Shown piece after piece: positions 52,698 through 62,558 of a DNA stretch of 64,000 nucleotides. A program made the position numbers and the translations under genes. The stretch covers positions 1-64,000 of the forward strand of contig DULJ01000067.1 in the NCBI GenBank assembly GCA_012840465.1, in the 5' to 3' direction. The stretch comes from Caryophanales bacterium (GTDB lineage: Bacteria; Bacillota; Bacilli; Bacillales; Bacillaceae_J). Within the stretch, counting starts at the first letter, position 1, and every line of letters begins with the position of its first letter. The notes under the pieces are model-generated. The model made no database searches and was not told the DNA's origin. It worked only from the letters and a program-made list of their open reading frames with translations.

Positions 52698-52742
52698 GGC
52701 CCAATTCTTTATTAAAACCTATGGAGAATTCGGGCTTTTGTA
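52698..52742 (+). terminator. Terminator of the Spo0E-type gene
   Basis: AAGGCCCAATTCT and AGAATTCGGGCTT pair with one bulged base, followed by TTG. Confidence 0.7.
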
Positions 52743-52849
52743 TTGAGTACTAGTATAGTCTTTAAGTTAAATTTTCATTTAACGAAAATCCAAAATTTAT
52801 ATAAAAGTTTAGTAATATTATAGAATTCAAATTTTTCAAATATATGTCA

Positions 52850-52878
52850 TTGACACAACCTTTTTTCTAGCGCATAAT
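52850..52878 (+). promoter_or_regulatory. Promoter of the proBA T-box transcript
   Basis: TTGACA (52850-52855) and CATAAT (52873-52878) are separated by 17 bases and stand right before the T-box leader. Confidence 0.7.
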
Positions 52879-52892
52879 AATACCAAATATCA

Positions 52893-53155
52893 TTAAAAGT
52901 CGGGCATTGAAGGGGACCAGTAGCTTGATATTCACCCGAGAAGAGAATGAAATCCGTAGGCTGAAAGATTTCATCGGGACTGAGACAAACGAACCTACCC
53001 CAGAGCTGTTAGGTTAAAATCTAACCGACCTTATCCACGTTACGGATTTAAGAGGGCTATGATGCATTTTTGCATCTATTTGCCAAAAAAGGTGGTACCG
53101 CGAAAGATAAGACTCTTCCGTCCTTTTCAAAGGATGAGGAAGGGTCTTTTTTGTT
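52893..53155 (+). promoter_or_regulatory. Proline T-box leader of proBA
   Basis: The leader has the T-box AAGGTGGTACCGCGA (53089-53103), the stem I region, and a terminator hairpin (AGACTCTTCC/GGAAGGGTCT, then T run, 53110-53155). In the specifier-loop context GAA-CCT-ACC, the codon CCT (52994-52996) specifies proline. Uncharged tRNA-Pro would stabilise the antiterminator and allow synthesis of proline enzymes. Confidence 0.9.
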
Positions 53156-53193
53156 TTTTTTTTACTTTTCTTGGGATGAAGGGAGTATTTAGT

Positions 53194-54318
53194 ATGGCTA
53201 AGCAACGAATTGTTGTAAAGATTGGAAGTAGTTCTTTAACAAATACCAATGGTGGCTTATCGATCGAAAAGCTTGCCGAACACGTTGAGGCTTTGGCTAT
53301 GCTCAAAAAGCAAGGACATGAAGTTATTTTAATTTCATCAGGAGCTGTGGCAGCAGGCTTTAAAGGTTTAGGCTATCCAACTAGACCTGTTACGATAGCG
53401 GGAAAGCAGGCAGCTGCGGCTGTCGGTCAAGGATTATTAATGCAGGGTTATACAGAGCATTTTAGAAATCATAATATTGTGACTGCTCAGCTATTGTTGA
53501 CAAGATCTAGTTTTATAAATAAGGAGCAATATAGTAACTCCTATGCAACATTATCTGAGTTATTAAAGCGCGATGTTTTACCAATTATTAATGAAAATGA
53601 TTCAGTTTCAATTGATGAGTTGACATTCGGGGATAATGATATGCTTTCAGCTCTTGTCAGTGGACTTGTACATGCTGATTTTCTTATTATTTTAACAGAT
53701 GTTAATGGTCTTTATGACCAAAATCCAAATGAAAATCCAAATGCAAAAAAATATAATTTCCTGCCTGAAATTACGGATGAACTTCTACAAATGGCATCCT
53801 CTTCCGGTTCCAAAATGGGAACAGGTGGAATGAAGTCTAAACTCGAAGCTGCCAAAACGGCCCTTCCACTCGGAGTTAATGTCTTCATTGGAACGGGTTC
53901 TGGTCAAGACAAGCTTACCGATATTTTGGCAGGTAAAGGCGATGGAACCTATATTGGAAATTCCAATCAATCGGGAGTGAAAAATTCTAAGCAATGGATT
54001 GCCCTACATTCAAGCGTAGCTGGCACAATTGAAATAGACAATGGAGCTACTGATGCCCTTCTTCATAAAGGGAAAAGTCTATTAGCTGCAGGTATTATTA
54101 ATGTAAAAGGTGATTTTCATGTAGGTGATGTTGTGGAGGTTACGAACCACAAAGGTGAGATCATCGGCAGAGGTGAAGTGAATTTCCAGTCGAATGAATT
54201 AATTAAAATAAAGGGTTTATCAAGCACGGAAGCGAAGGAAATATTACAAAGTGATCAGACGGAAGTTATTCATCGGGATCATTGGGTGTCAATCAAAAAA
54301 GAGAAGGTGATCAAATGA
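53194..54318 (+). CDS. proB: Glutamate 5-kinase ProB
   Basis: ProB (374 residues) phosphorylates glutamate in the first step of proline synthesis. It shows the amino-acid-kinase core ([73 protein letters not shown]) and a C-terminal PUA domain from about residue 280. The frame is open through the leader, but ATG 53194 after AGGGAG is the true start. Its stop overlaps the proA start (ATGA). Confidence 0.95.
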   Translation: MAKQRIVVKIGSSSLTNTNGGLSIEKLAEHVEALAMLKKQGHEVILISSGAVAAGFKGLGYPTRPVTIAGKQAAAAVGQGLLMQGYTEHFRNHNIVTAQLLLTRSSFINKEQYSNSYATLSELLKRDVLPIINENDSVSIDELTFGDNDMLSALVSGLVHADFLIILTDVNGLYDQNPNENPNAKKYNFLPEITDELLQMASSSGSKMGTGGMKSKLEAAKTALPLGVNVFIGTGSGQDKLTDILAGKGDGTYIGNSNQSGVKNSKQWIALHSSVAGTIEIDNGATDALLHKGKSLLAAGIINVKGDFHVGDVVEVTNHKGEIIGRGEVNFQSNELIKIKGLSSTEAKEILQSDQTEVIHRDHWVSIKKEKVIK

Positions 54319-55571
54319 GTGAATTATTAGAAAAGGCCAAAAAAGCAAAAGCGATAACTAGTGAATTAGCAGTTAAATCATCCGAACAGAAAAATGATGC
54401 TTTACGTAGAATTAGCATGCAACTTCTGTTGGAAAAGGATTATATTATTTCAGAGAATGAAAAAGATATTGAAATAGGGAAACAGAATGGATTAAATGAA
54501 TCATTAATAGATCGGTTAAAACTTACGGAAGATCGAATTAAGGATATGGCGGAGGCACTGATCCTGCTGGTAGAGTTAAATGACCCTGTTGGGGAAGTAT
54601 TAGCTTCATGGGAACAGCCGAATGGATTAAAAATGAAGCAAATCCGTGTTCCTTTAGGGGTGGTTGGTATGGTTTATGAAGCTAGACCCAATGTTACCGT
54701 AGATGCTTCAAGCTTATGTTTAAAAACTGGAAATGCTGTCATCCTACGTGGAAGCTCAAGTGCGATTCATTCCAACATAGCAATTATAAATGTCATTCAC
54801 CATGCACTAGAACAATCCGAAATTCCAGCTGATGCTGTCCAACTACTTGAAGATACAAACAGGGAAACGGCGGTTGAAATGTTTAAGCTAAATGAGTATT
54901 TCGATGTATTAATTCCACGTGGCGGGGCTGGGCTCATTAAAACCGTTGTTGAAAATTCTACAATCCCTGTATTAGAAACAGGTGTAGGTAATTGTCACAT
55001 CTATATTGATGATACAGCTTTGAAAGAAATGGCCATTAATATAGCTGTTAATGCGAAAACACAGCGTCCATCTGTATGTAATGCGGCTGAAACAATTCTT
55101 ATTTCTGAAGGATGGGCAAAAGATCATTTAGAAGATTTAGTTAATGCATTACTTGATAAAAAGGTTGAAATTCGTGGTGATGAAAAAGTTAGAAGCATAC
55201 TTTCTAAGATCCCTGAGATAAAGGAAGCAATCGAAACAGATTGGGGAACTGAATTTTTAGATTTAATTGTGTCGATGAAGATCGTTGAAAATGTAAATGA
55301 GGCCATTGCTCATATTAATAAATATGGTTCGTTGCACTCAGAGGCTATTATTTCTGAAACTGCTGAAAATGTAGAGAAATTTTTCAATTACGTTGATGCA
55401 GCTGCTCTTTATCATAATGCTTCTACTCGGTTTACTGATGGCTTTGAATTTGGGTTTGGTGCAGAAATTGGAATTAGTACGCAAAAGCTTCATGCAAGAG
55501 GTCCAATGGGATTACCAACTTTGACATCTACAAAATATATTGTCACTGGAACGGGTCAGATTAGAGGTTAG
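54315..55571 (+). CDS. proA: Gamma-glutamyl phosphate reductase ProA
   Basis: ProA (418 residues) reduces glutamyl phosphate to the semialdehyde, the second proline step. Typical segments are visible: [32 protein letters not shown], the catalytic Cys in [11 protein letters not shown], and [21 protein letters not shown]. The ATG overlaps the proB stop by four bases, and GAAGGTGA serves as ribosome binding site. It is co-regulated with proB by the T-box. Confidence 0.95.
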   Translation: MSELLEKAKKAKAITSELAVKSSEQKNDALRRISMQLLLEKDYIISENEKDIEIGKQNGLNESLIDRLKLTEDRIKDMAEALILLVELNDPVGEVLASWEQPNGLKMKQIRVPLGVVGMVYEARPNVTVDASSLCLKTGNAVILRGSSSAIHSNIAIINVIHHALEQSEIPADAVQLLEDTNRETAVEMFKLNEYFDVLIPRGGAGLIKTVVENSTIPVLETGVGNCHIYIDDTALKEMAINIAVNAKTQRPSVCNAAETILISEGWAKDHLEDLVNALLDKKVEIRGDEKVRSILSKIPEIKEAIETDWGTEFLDLIVSMKIVENVNEAIAHINKYGSLHSEAIISETAENVEKFFNYVDAAALYHNASTRFTDGFEFGFGAEIGISTQKLHARGPMGLPTLTSTKYIVTGTGQIRG

Positions 55572-55616
55572 ATAATAATTGCAAAAATACGATACCTTAT
55601 ACAAGGAGACATAAAT

Positions 55617-56099
55617 ATGATAATTCGCAAAGCAAGCATTCAAGATGTAGACGCAATATTTGATCTTATTGATTCGTATGCGAAGGAAGATCTCCTACTA
55701 CCAAGAACCCATCTATCTTTATATGAAAATATTCAATGTATGCGGGTTGCTGAACAAAATGGAAAAATTATCGGTGCAGGTAGTTTACATGTGTTAGGAA
55801 GAGATTTAGCAGAAGTTCGTTCCTTAGTAATCTCCCCTGGCTGCAAAGGATTAGGTGCTGGCAGAAAACTTGTGTATAATCTTATAGAAGATGCAGAGAA
55901 GCTTGGGGTAGAAAATGTATTTGCGATGACCTACCAGGTGGACTTTTTCCATAAATGCGGTTTTACCATTGTGGACAAGCAGGAATTGCCGCAAAAGATT
56001 TGGAAAGACTGTATGAGTTGTCCAAAGTTCCTAAATTGTGATGAGACGGCAATGCTTATAAAAGTAGCAGATTATAAGAAGATGACTTCGCTACATTAA
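55617..56099 (+). CDS. GNAT N-acetyltransferase (short N-acetylglutamate-synthase-like)
   Basis: The 160-residue acetyltransferase has AEVRSLVISPGCKGLGAGRKLVYNL, the acetyl-CoA loop, and the ArgA-type features FAMTYQVDFFHKCGF, LPQKIWKDCMSCPKFLNCDE. These resemble the C-terminal domain of amino-acid N-acetyltransferases that make N-acetylglutamate. It lies 45 bases after proA with its own AAGGAG and may be part of the proBA transcript, linking glutamate use for proline and arginine. The substrate is inferred. Confidence 0.78.
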   Translation: MIIRKASIQDVDAIFDLIDSYAKEDLLLPRTHLSLYENIQCMRVAEQNGKIIGAGSLHVLGRDLAEVRSLVISPGCKGLGAGRKLVYNLIEDAEKLGVENVFAMTYQVDFFHKCGFTIVDKQELPQKIWKDCMSCPKFLNCDETAMLIKVADYKKMTSLH

Positions 56100-56215
56100 G
56101 TTATAAATGATATCATAATGGGCATATTTCCTATCAAATTAGTATATGTTTGATTATTATCTGCTCTGCGGAATAGGTTAAATTGAATATAATCCCAGTG
56201 GGAGGACAGAAGGAA

Positions 56216-57031
56216 ATGCTTGAATTTATAGCCCAATTTAGTCCTGCTATGCAGGCCCTTATTGCCACATTATTTACATGGTTGATGACTGCAGTTGGGG
56301 CAGCGTCAGTTTTTACAGCAAAAAATTTCAACCAAAAAGTGCTTGATGGAATGCTTGGGCTAGCTGGAGGAGTTATGATTGCGGCTAGCTTCTGGTCCCT
56401 GCTGTCACCGGCAATTGAAATGGCGGAAGCAAGCGGGAAAATTGCTTGGGTTCCAGCAGCTATTGGTTTTTTATGTGGTGGTCTTTTCATCATGTTGTTT
56501 GACAAAATTTTACCGCATTTACACCCAATGTCGCCAATGGAACAGGCTGAAGGAATTCATCCGGAAAGAAAAAGAAGAAGTACACTATTGGTTCTTGCGA
56601 TAACAATGCATAATATTCCTGAAGGTTTGGCGATTGGTGTTGCCTTTGGTTCGGTTACAGCAGGATATTCATCAGCATCGTTAGCGGGTGCGTTGGCATT
56701 AGCCATTGGAATTGGAATCCAGAACCTTCCTGAAGGTGTTGCGGTAGCTGTTCCGCTTCGACGAGAAGGGATGTCCCGTACGAAAAGTTTTTGGTACGGC
56801 CAACTTTCTGGAATGGTGGAACCTTTTGCGGCGGTGATCGGTGCATTAGCTGTCGTTTTTGTGCAGCCATTACTTCCTTACGCATTAAGTTTTGCGGCAG
56901 GTGCGATGATTTTCGTAGTGGCGGAAGAAGTTATTCCAAGTTCACACGAAAACGGAAACCATGACCTAGCCTCATTAGCGGTAATGATCGGTTTTGCAAT
57001 CATGATGATATTGGACGTTGCCTTAGGTTAA
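56216..57031 (+). CDS. ZIP-family divalent metal transporter
   Basis: The 271-residue protein has about eight transmembrane helices and the two ZIP metal-site motifs HNIPEGLAIGVAFG and GIQNLPEGVAVAVPL, characteristic of ZupT-type zinc/iron uptake proteins. The start is ATG 56216 with GGAGG and AAGGA upstream; a TTG at 56183 is in frame but less likely. It appears monocistronic. Confidence 0.88.
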   Translation: MLEFIAQFSPAMQALIATLFTWLMTAVGAASVFTAKNFNQKVLDGMLGLAGGVMIAASFWSLLSPAIEMAEASGKIAWVPAAIGFLCGGLFIMLFDKILPHLHPMSPMEQAEGIHPERKRRSTLLVLAITMHNIPEGLAIGVAFGSVTAGYSSASLAGALALAIGIGIQNLPEGVAVAVPLRREGMSRTKSFWYGQLSGMVEPFAAVIGALAVVFVQPLLPYALSFAAGAMIFVVAEEVIPSSHENGNHDLASLAVMIGFAIMMILDVALG

Positions 57032-57044
57032 AAAGAGGCACAGG

Positions 57045-57096
57045 AAAAAGGCTTTCTCAAACAAAGTTAGTATTGTGTTTGAGAAGCCTTTTTATA
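57045..57096. terminator. Bidirectional terminator between ZIP and metalloprotease genes
   Basis: AAAAAGGCTTTCTCAAAC pairs with GTTTGAGAAGCCTTTTT. A on one side and T on the other allow termination in both directions. Confidence 0.88.
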
Positions 57097-57802
57097 GTAG
57101 TACTGGATTATTTTCAATTTTACTTATTAATGAATAGGTGTTTGGTGCAACTTGTTTTACCACTTCTCTTGTATTTTTACCATAATAATACATTGCAAAG
57201 GCTTCGGCAAAAAATTCATTTTGATAATCTGTAAAATAAACTCGTCCTGGCATTAACTTTGGGGCTTCCTTTTTCCACATCTGATTATAGTCGATATTAT
57301 TTCTTAGCCCCTGATAATTTCGTTCAAATAAATGACCGATTTCATGCAACTCCAAATTGACTGAACTATGCCCCATTCCCGTTTGACTAGCCCCTATTTT
57401 TGCAACAGCAAGCGTTGGTCCACAGCCACCGGGAACATCGTCCCAAGTTAATCCATTATTCCAACCTCTTGGCACTGTACCTTTCAAATCTTGAAAGCTT
57501 GGTTCATCCGTGAGTTTCCCATTAAACAATTTAACCTTTAGCTTGTTTTCTGTTAGGAAGGTCAAGATTGTAGGGTTGATTTGTGAAATAGTCTTAATCA
57601 TTTCCAATGCACTTTCTTTATCATAATGATCATCATCAGGAAGGAGAACTAAATTCTCTAAAAGCATCCTCATATGCTTATCATCTACTTGAACATTGAG
57701 ATCTTCATTAAGCAAGGAAACTCCTAGTGAATTTCCTTCTGCATAACCATGCATTGACAAAATCATAGTAATTGAAATAAACAGTATGAAAAGCTTCTTC
57801 AT
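57092..57802 (-). CDS. Secreted HExxH metalloprotease, anthrax-lethal-factor/PPEP-like
   Basis: The start is ATG 57802 behind GGAGGAAAG. The 236-residue protein has a signal peptide (KKLFILFISITMILSMHGYA) and a C-terminal zinc site: HEIGHLFE near residue 151 and a downstream EFFAEAFAMYYYG with a likely third ligand Glu. GWNNGLTWDDVPGGCG and VAKIGASQTGMGHSS belong to the ATLF-type domain shared by lethal factor and Pro-Pro endopeptidases such as PPEP-1. It would act outside the cell on surface or matrix proteins. Family assignment is by motif only. Confidence 0.75.
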   Translation of the reverse strand: MKKLFILFISITMILSMHGYAEGNSLGVSLLNEDLNVQVDDKHMRMLLENLVLLPDDDHYDKESALEMIKTISQINPTILTFLTENKLKVKLFNGKLTDEPSFQDLKGTVPRGWNNGLTWDDVPGGCGPTLAVAKIGASQTGMGHSSVNLELHEIGHLFERNYQGLRNNIDYNQMWKKEAPKLMPGRVYFTDYQNEFFAEAFAMYYYGKNTREVVKQVAPNTYSLISKIENNPVLL

Positions 57803-57998
57803 AATATCTTTCCTCCAAATACTTTTGATAATTAGAATATAACCCCCAAGTCTGAAAGTTATCTGAAATTTAAATTCTTCTTTTTGTTTTTCAAAAAAGT
57901 AATGATAACAGGTGAAAAGTCCCATCAATTAGCGTAATATATAGATAAATATAAAGTTTTCAATTTTCAGAATAGGGGAGTTAAATAGGGGGGATATA

Positions 57999-59621
57999 AT
58001 GAGTGGATTATTAAAAACAAAATCTGCTAAACAAGCATTACAAAAGGTCGAAAATGTTGCAGCTATTATTAAGAGAAACTGGAAAACAGAGATTCCCATT
58101 TACGATCAGATTGAACATCTTCGTTCCATACTAGATAAAGAACTAAAGAGTGACGAATTCTTTGTTATTGTCGACCAAACGGGAAAGAGTTACGTCCATA
58201 CAAACCGTTTGCGTGAGGGTGGACATTTTGGGGATGAAGTGGGCTTAACGGCGGCAAAGTCTAGTAAACCTTTGTTACAATTGTACCCGAGAAATACAGG
58301 AGAAGTTTTAGTAGATGCATGCTGTCCAATTTTACAAGATTCACATGGCAATAACTTTGTTTTAAGAATGGGACGACTGATTCACAGGCCATTTATTGGT
58401 TTTATGTTTACAATATTAAGTTTAGTTCCTGGATCCGTGGCAGCGCTTACGACAACGGTGTTCGGGTTAAAGTTTACTCAAACGTTAGTTACTTTTCTGT
58501 TGACATCAGGATTGACCTTCGGTTTAAGTCTATTTTTCTATTCTACGATTAGGAATCGTTTGAAAAATTGGTATGCGGTCACAAAAACGATTTCTTCCGG
58601 AGATTTAAGCGCTGAAGTGAAAACGAAAGGTGCTAGAAATGAGTTTCATCAAATTGGATACGAGATTAATAAAGTGATCTTGGGGTTCCGCTCAATCATT
58701 AAAAATTTCGAGGAAGCATCGGGGTCCGTTGGGACAATTAGTGAGCATCAGGCACAACAGGCTCAAGTACTATCTTCTACGTTTGACCAAGTATCAGCAA
58801 CAATGCAATCGTTCCGTGGCGGTGCTGAGCAACAAAGCAACTCTGTCATTTCAGCCCAAGAAATGGTTGATAATATGATGAAGTTAGTAGAGACGATGCA
58901 AAATGAAGTAGAAAAAGCGGTTCGTGGGGCGGACGAGGCTTTACATACCTCCGAGGAAGGTGAAAAGGCGGTTCTATCTACTCAAAAACAGATGAGAGAT
59001 ATTCAGGCAAACGTCATTGAAACTGCGAAAAAAATAAGGATAATATCAAATGAGGCGGATCTAGTAATGAAAAAGGTTTCCTCGATCACAGATATTGCCA
59101 AACAAACGAATCTGCTTGCACTTAATGCATCGATAGAGGCCGCACGTGCTGGCGAAAGCGGTAAGGGCTTTGCTGTTGTAGCTACTGAAGTAAGAAAACT
59201 TGCTGAAGGGACAAATCAATTTGCCCACGATATTCTTGCTTCGTTACAGCAAACAAGAGATGAATTACAGGATGCTGTTGATCAAGTTGAGATTAATGTA
59301 AAGTCAATCGGTGATGGTGTTGAACTTGTCGCAGAAGCGGGGAAGGCCATTGACAAATTAAAAACAGCATCTATTAAAACCATGGAGCTTGTCTCCGATA
59401 ATCACAGGTACGCCTTTTCTGTAACAGATAATGGTAAAAACCTGCAGCAAATTATTGATGAAATCAATATAATTGCGAATGATTTCACGAAAATAGTTCA
59501 AGAGACAACAGCAACGGTTGACAAAGAAATTGAGGGAATCCATCAATTAGCGGAAGATGCCTCTCTTCTTACAAAGGAAGCTAAAAACCTTAGCATAATC
59601 GTGAAACGATTCCACTATTAA
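57999..59621 (+). CDS. Chemoreceptor-like protein with N-terminal cytoplasmic sensor and central membrane hairpin
   Basis: The 540-residue protein has an unusual order. A hydrophilic N-terminal domain of about 125 residues (FFVIVDQTGKSYVHTNRLREGGHF, ELVDACC-like LVDACCPIL) precedes two adjacent transmembrane helices (about 130-185). HAMP-like and signalling regions follow, with [20 protein letters not shown] near 366. No signal peptide precedes the N-domain, so the sensor probably stays in the cytoplasm. AGGGGGGATA precedes the ATG. Confidence 0.85.
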   Translation: MSGLLKTKSAKQALQKVENVAAIIKRNWKTEIPIYDQIEHLRSILDKELKSDEFFVIVDQTGKSYVHTNRLREGGHFGDEVGLTAAKSSKPLLQLYPRNTGEVLVDACCPILQDSHGNNFVLRMGRLIHRPFIGFMFTILSLVPGSVAALTTTVFGLKFTQTLVTFLLTSGLTFGLSLFFYSTIRNRLKNWYAVTKTISSGDLSAEVKTKGARNEFHQIGYEINKVILGFRSIIKNFEEASGSVGTISEHQAQQAQVLSSTFDQVSATMQSFRGGAEQQSNSVISAQEMVDNMMKLVETMQNEVEKAVRGADEALHTSEEGEKAVLSTQKQMRDIQANVIETAKKIRIISNEADLVMKKVSSITDIAKQTNLLALNASIEAARAGESGKGFAVVATEVRKLAEGTNQFAHDILASLQQTRDELQDAVDQVEINVKSIGDGVELVAEAGKAIDKLKTASIKTMELVSDNHRYAFSVTDNGKNLQQIIDEINIIANDFTKIVQETTATVDKEIEGIHQLAEDASLLTKEAKNLSIIVKRFHY

Positions 59622-59625
59622 CATA

Positions 59626-59674
59626 CGAATAAGGCCATCACTCAGCACGACTGAATGGTGGCCTTATTTTTATT
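59626..59674. terminator. Terminator between the third chemoreceptor and trpB
   Basis: AATAAGGCCATCACTCAG pairs with CTGAATGGTGGCCTTATT, followed by TTTATT. Confidence 0.88.
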
Positions 59675-59687
59675 CTTGTGCTTCTGT

Positions 59688-60863
59688 TTATTTGCTTCTT
59701 TCTTCAAGCAGATTATAGACATGCTGAACATCTTTATCACCGCGTCCGGATAAATTAACAATAATAATTTCATCCGGGTTCATTTGTGGCGCTAGTTTGA
59801 TTGCATAGGCGACAGCATGTGTACTTTCAAGTGCAGGAATAATTCCTTCCGTTTTGCAAAGCAATTGAAAAGCATCAAGTACTTCGTCATTTGATACTTT
59901 ATAATACTCAGCACGGCCAATTTCATGTAAGTAGCTATGCTCCGGTCCAACACCGGGATAATCTAATCCAGCTGCAATTGAGAAGGTCGGTCTCGGATTT
60001 CCTTCTTCATCCAATAACGTTAATGTTTTAAAACCGTGGATCACGGCCGGTACACCTTCTGAAATAGTAGCTGCTTGCTCCGGTTCTACACCAATGAGTC
60101 GAACAGAAGGTTCATCAATGTAATGAGCAAAGGCCCCAATAGCGTTACTGCCACCACCAACACAGGCAACCACAGCATCTGGTAAACGACCTTCTTTTTC
60201 TAGTATTTGACGCTTAGATTCTTCGCTAATGATGGATTGAAAATGCTTTACCATCGCCGGATATGGGTGTGGCCCAACAGCGGAACCCAATAAATAAAAT
60301 GTATTTTTGTAATTAGCAATTAGGTCATTTAACGCTTCATCTACCGCTTCCTTTAAGCGACCTTGGCCATTAGTGACTGCAACGACCTTTGCCCCAAGCA
60401 TTTCCATTCGGAATACATTTAAAGCTTGGCGTTTTGTATCTTCTAAGCCCATATAAATAACACATTCCATATTAAACATGGCACAGCCCATAGCCGTTGC
60501 AACACCATGCTGTCCGGCCCCAGTTTCGGCTATTACTCTTTTAGCTCCCATTCGTTTAGCAAGCAGGATTTGACCTAGAACATTATTGACCTTATGCGCC
60601 CCCATATGGTTTAAATCTTCGCGTTTTAGATAGATTTTGGCTCCGCCTAGCTTATCTGTTAAGTTACGGGCAAATGTCAGCGGATTCTCTCTGCCTACAT
60701 ATTCTTTTAAATAATATTTAAATTCATCATTAAATTCTTTATCATCTTTATACCTGTTAAATTGCTCTTCAATATAGTTTAAAGCCCCTTGTAATTCAGG
60801 TGGTACAAAACTGCCCCCAAAAATCCCATAAAATCCTCTTTTTTCTGTCTGAGCTCCACTCAT
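59688..60863 (-). CDS. trpB: Tryptophan synthase beta chain, stand-alone
   Basis: The 391-residue PLP enzyme shows full TrpB features: FGGSFVPPEL, LYLKREDLNHMGAHKVNN-type PLP-lysine segment, ETGAGQHGVATA, GSAVGPHPYP and CVGGGSNAIGAF. It condenses indole with serine. The start is ATG 60863 behind GAGGAGGAT. No trpA or other trp gene is nearby, so this is an orphan copy; it may salvage indole or be a second beta chain. No Trp T-box or TRAP leader was seen in the short upstream gap. Confidence 0.9.
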   Translation of the reverse strand: MSGAQTEKRGFYGIFGGSFVPPELQGALNYIEEQFNRYKDDKEFNDEFKYYLKEYVGRENPLTFARNLTDKLGGAKIYLKREDLNHMGAHKVNNVLGQILLAKRMGAKRVIAETGAGQHGVATAMGCAMFNMECVIYMGLEDTKRQALNVFRMEMLGAKVVAVTNGQGRLKEAVDEALNDLIANYKNTFYLLGSAVGPHPYPAMVKHFQSIISEESKRQILEKEGRLPDAVVACVGGGSNAIGAFAHYIDEPSVRLIGVEPEQAATISEGVPAVIHGFKTLTLLDEEGNPRPTFSIAAGLDYPGVGPEHSYLHEIGRAEYYKVSNDEVLDAFQLLCKTEGIIPALESTHAVAYAIKLAPQMNPDEIIIVNLSGRGDKDVQHVYNLLEERSK

Positions 60864-60938
60864 CTTAAAATCCTCCTCTAAAAGCAACATAAGTATTAAA
60901 TAACTAAGTTTGATTGTACCAAATATTCAGATATACTT

Positions 60939-61298
60939 CTATATCTCGATTGTCCTTGGATCATATACTTTATGTAATCCATATTTATATAAAATTTCAT
61001 ACTTGGAGTTTGAATGATCGAGTTCCAGAAGCCTAGTTACGAATAGTTCTATGGATGCTGCATACTTTCTTTCATCATCTATAAAGGGGTCCATTTCCTT
61101 ACAATAATTACACCATAATTCAATTCCAAACCCAACAACATCAATGGGGTAATCTTCTTTCATAGAATAATATAAAAGCCATCCAACTGTTTGTTGGCTA
61201 GAATTGTAGAGATCCTCAATTAAATGAATTACATCAACATAAAGTTTTTTAGCAAATTGTTCTTTTTTTCTTTGAAAACTTATAATATTTCCCACCAT
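60939..61298 (-). CDS. Hypothetical protein (119 residues)
   Basis: ATG 61298 follows AAGGGGGGTAAA. The protein is mainly helical, acidic in the middle (CKEMDPFIDDERKYAASIEL) and shows no known motif. It lies 75 bases upstream of trpB on the same strand and could share its transcript. I do not recognise the family. Confidence 0.65.
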   Translation of the reverse strand: MVGNIISFQRKKEQFAKKLYVDVIHLIEDLYNSSQQTVGWLLYYSMKEDYPIDVVGFGIELWCNYCKEMDPFIDDERKYAASIELFVTRLLELDHSNSKYEILYKYGLHKVYDPRTIEI

Positions 61299-61463
61299 TT
61301 TACCCCCCTTAATGCCAGCCTATCATAATCATAACATGGCGGTTTAACCATTTGAAGGAATACTTTAAATATTTAGAAATTAAAACCTTTCCAATTTCTA
61401 TTTAAAAATAGCAGAAAATAAAATATAATAGAAGTAATATCTTTTTATGGAAGGGCGAAAAGG

Positions 61464-62372
61464 ATGAGTCAAAATAATAAAGGTATATTATTAGAAAGCG
61501 GTACAAACGAATTAGAAATCGTCGAGTTTGGAGTAGGTGATAATAAATTTGGTATAAATGTTATAAAAGTAAAAGAAATCATTAATCCTGTTCCAGTAAC
61601 AACAGTTCCTCATGCCCATCCGTCGGTGGAGGGTATTATTACGCTTCGTGGGGAAGTATTGCCAGTTGTTAATATGTCTACTGTCCTTAATTTTCCAGCT
61701 TCACAAGATCCGAAGCACGATAAATTTATCGTTTGTGAATTCAATAAAACAAAGATCGTTTTTCATGTACATACTGTTTCACAAATCCACCGCATTTCAT
61801 GGAATCAAATTGAAAAACCAAATGAAATGTATACGGGCCTAGAGAGCCAAATCATCGGTGTTATTAAGATGAAGGATGAGATGGTTCTCCTCTTAGATTA
61901 TGAAAAAATTGTTGTTGATATTAATCCTGACTCGGGGATAAATGTAGACCGGTTAAAGAATCTTGGCCCAAGAGAACGTTCCAATAAAAAACTTGTAATT
62001 GCCGAGGATTCTGCTTTACTACGAAAGCTCCTTGAAGAAACACTAGGGGAAGCCGGGTATGGCATGCTCACATTCTTTGAAAATGGGCAGGATGCACTAG
62101 ATTATTTAGAAGATATCGTTTCTTCTGGAAAGAATCTTACTGATGTGGTTCAATTGGTCATTACCGATATTGAAATGCCTAAAATGGATGGGCACCACCT
62201 TACCAAACGTATAAGAGACAATAAGGATTTGAACGTCCTACCTGTTATTATTTTCTCTTCCCTAATTACAGATGATCTACGCCATAAAGGTGAAGTCGTC
62301 GGTGCAACGGAACAAGTAAGTAAACCGGAGATCGTTGAACTAGTCCAATTTATTGATAAATATGTTCTCTAA
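61464..62372 (+). CDS. cheV: Chemotaxis coupling/response-regulator protein CheV
   Basis: CheV (302 residues) joins a CheW-like coupling domain (about 12-155: FGINVIKVKEIINPVPVT, GIITLRGEVLPVVNM) and a receiver domain (about 175-300) with the phospho-acceptor Asp near 234 in LVITDIEMPKMDG. It links chemoreceptors to CheA and takes part in adaptation. Length matches B. subtilis CheV. In B. subtilis cheV follows kinA-patA, whereas here it is about 19 kb away from them. AAGGGCGAAAAGG precedes the ATG. Confidence 0.93.
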   Translation: MSQNNKGILLESGTNELEIVEFGVGDNKFGINVIKVKEIINPVPVTTVPHAHPSVEGIITLRGEVLPVVNMSTVLNFPASQDPKHDKFIVCEFNKTKIVFHVHTVSQIHRISWNQIEKPNEMYTGLESQIIGVIKMKDEMVLLLDYEKIVVDINPDSGINVDRLKNLGPRERSNKKLVIAEDSALLRKLLEETLGEAGYGMLTFFENGQDALDYLEDIVSSGKNLTDVVQLVITDIEMPKMDGHHLTKRIRDNKDLNVLPVIIFSSLITDDLRHKGEVVGATEQVSKPEIVELVQFIDKYVL

Positions 62373-62380
62373 ATCATAAA

Positions 62381-62412
62381 ACGAGGGTACCTCTAGGTAC
62401 TCTTTTGTTTTT
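62381..62412 (+). terminator. Terminator of cheV
   Basis: GAGGGTACC pairs with GGTACTC (imperfect) around TCTA, followed by TTTTGTTTTTTTT. Confidence 0.75.
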
Positions 62413-62558
62413 TTTGAGAAAATGTAAAATGCAGCACTTTCCTAAATAGAATTGTTAGCTTAAAATGGTATTCATATGTCTTTTGAAAAGAGGGGAATAG
62501 TTGAAACAGGATTTATCAAAACTGGTAAAAAATATTGGAAAAATAGTGGGGGATTAAG

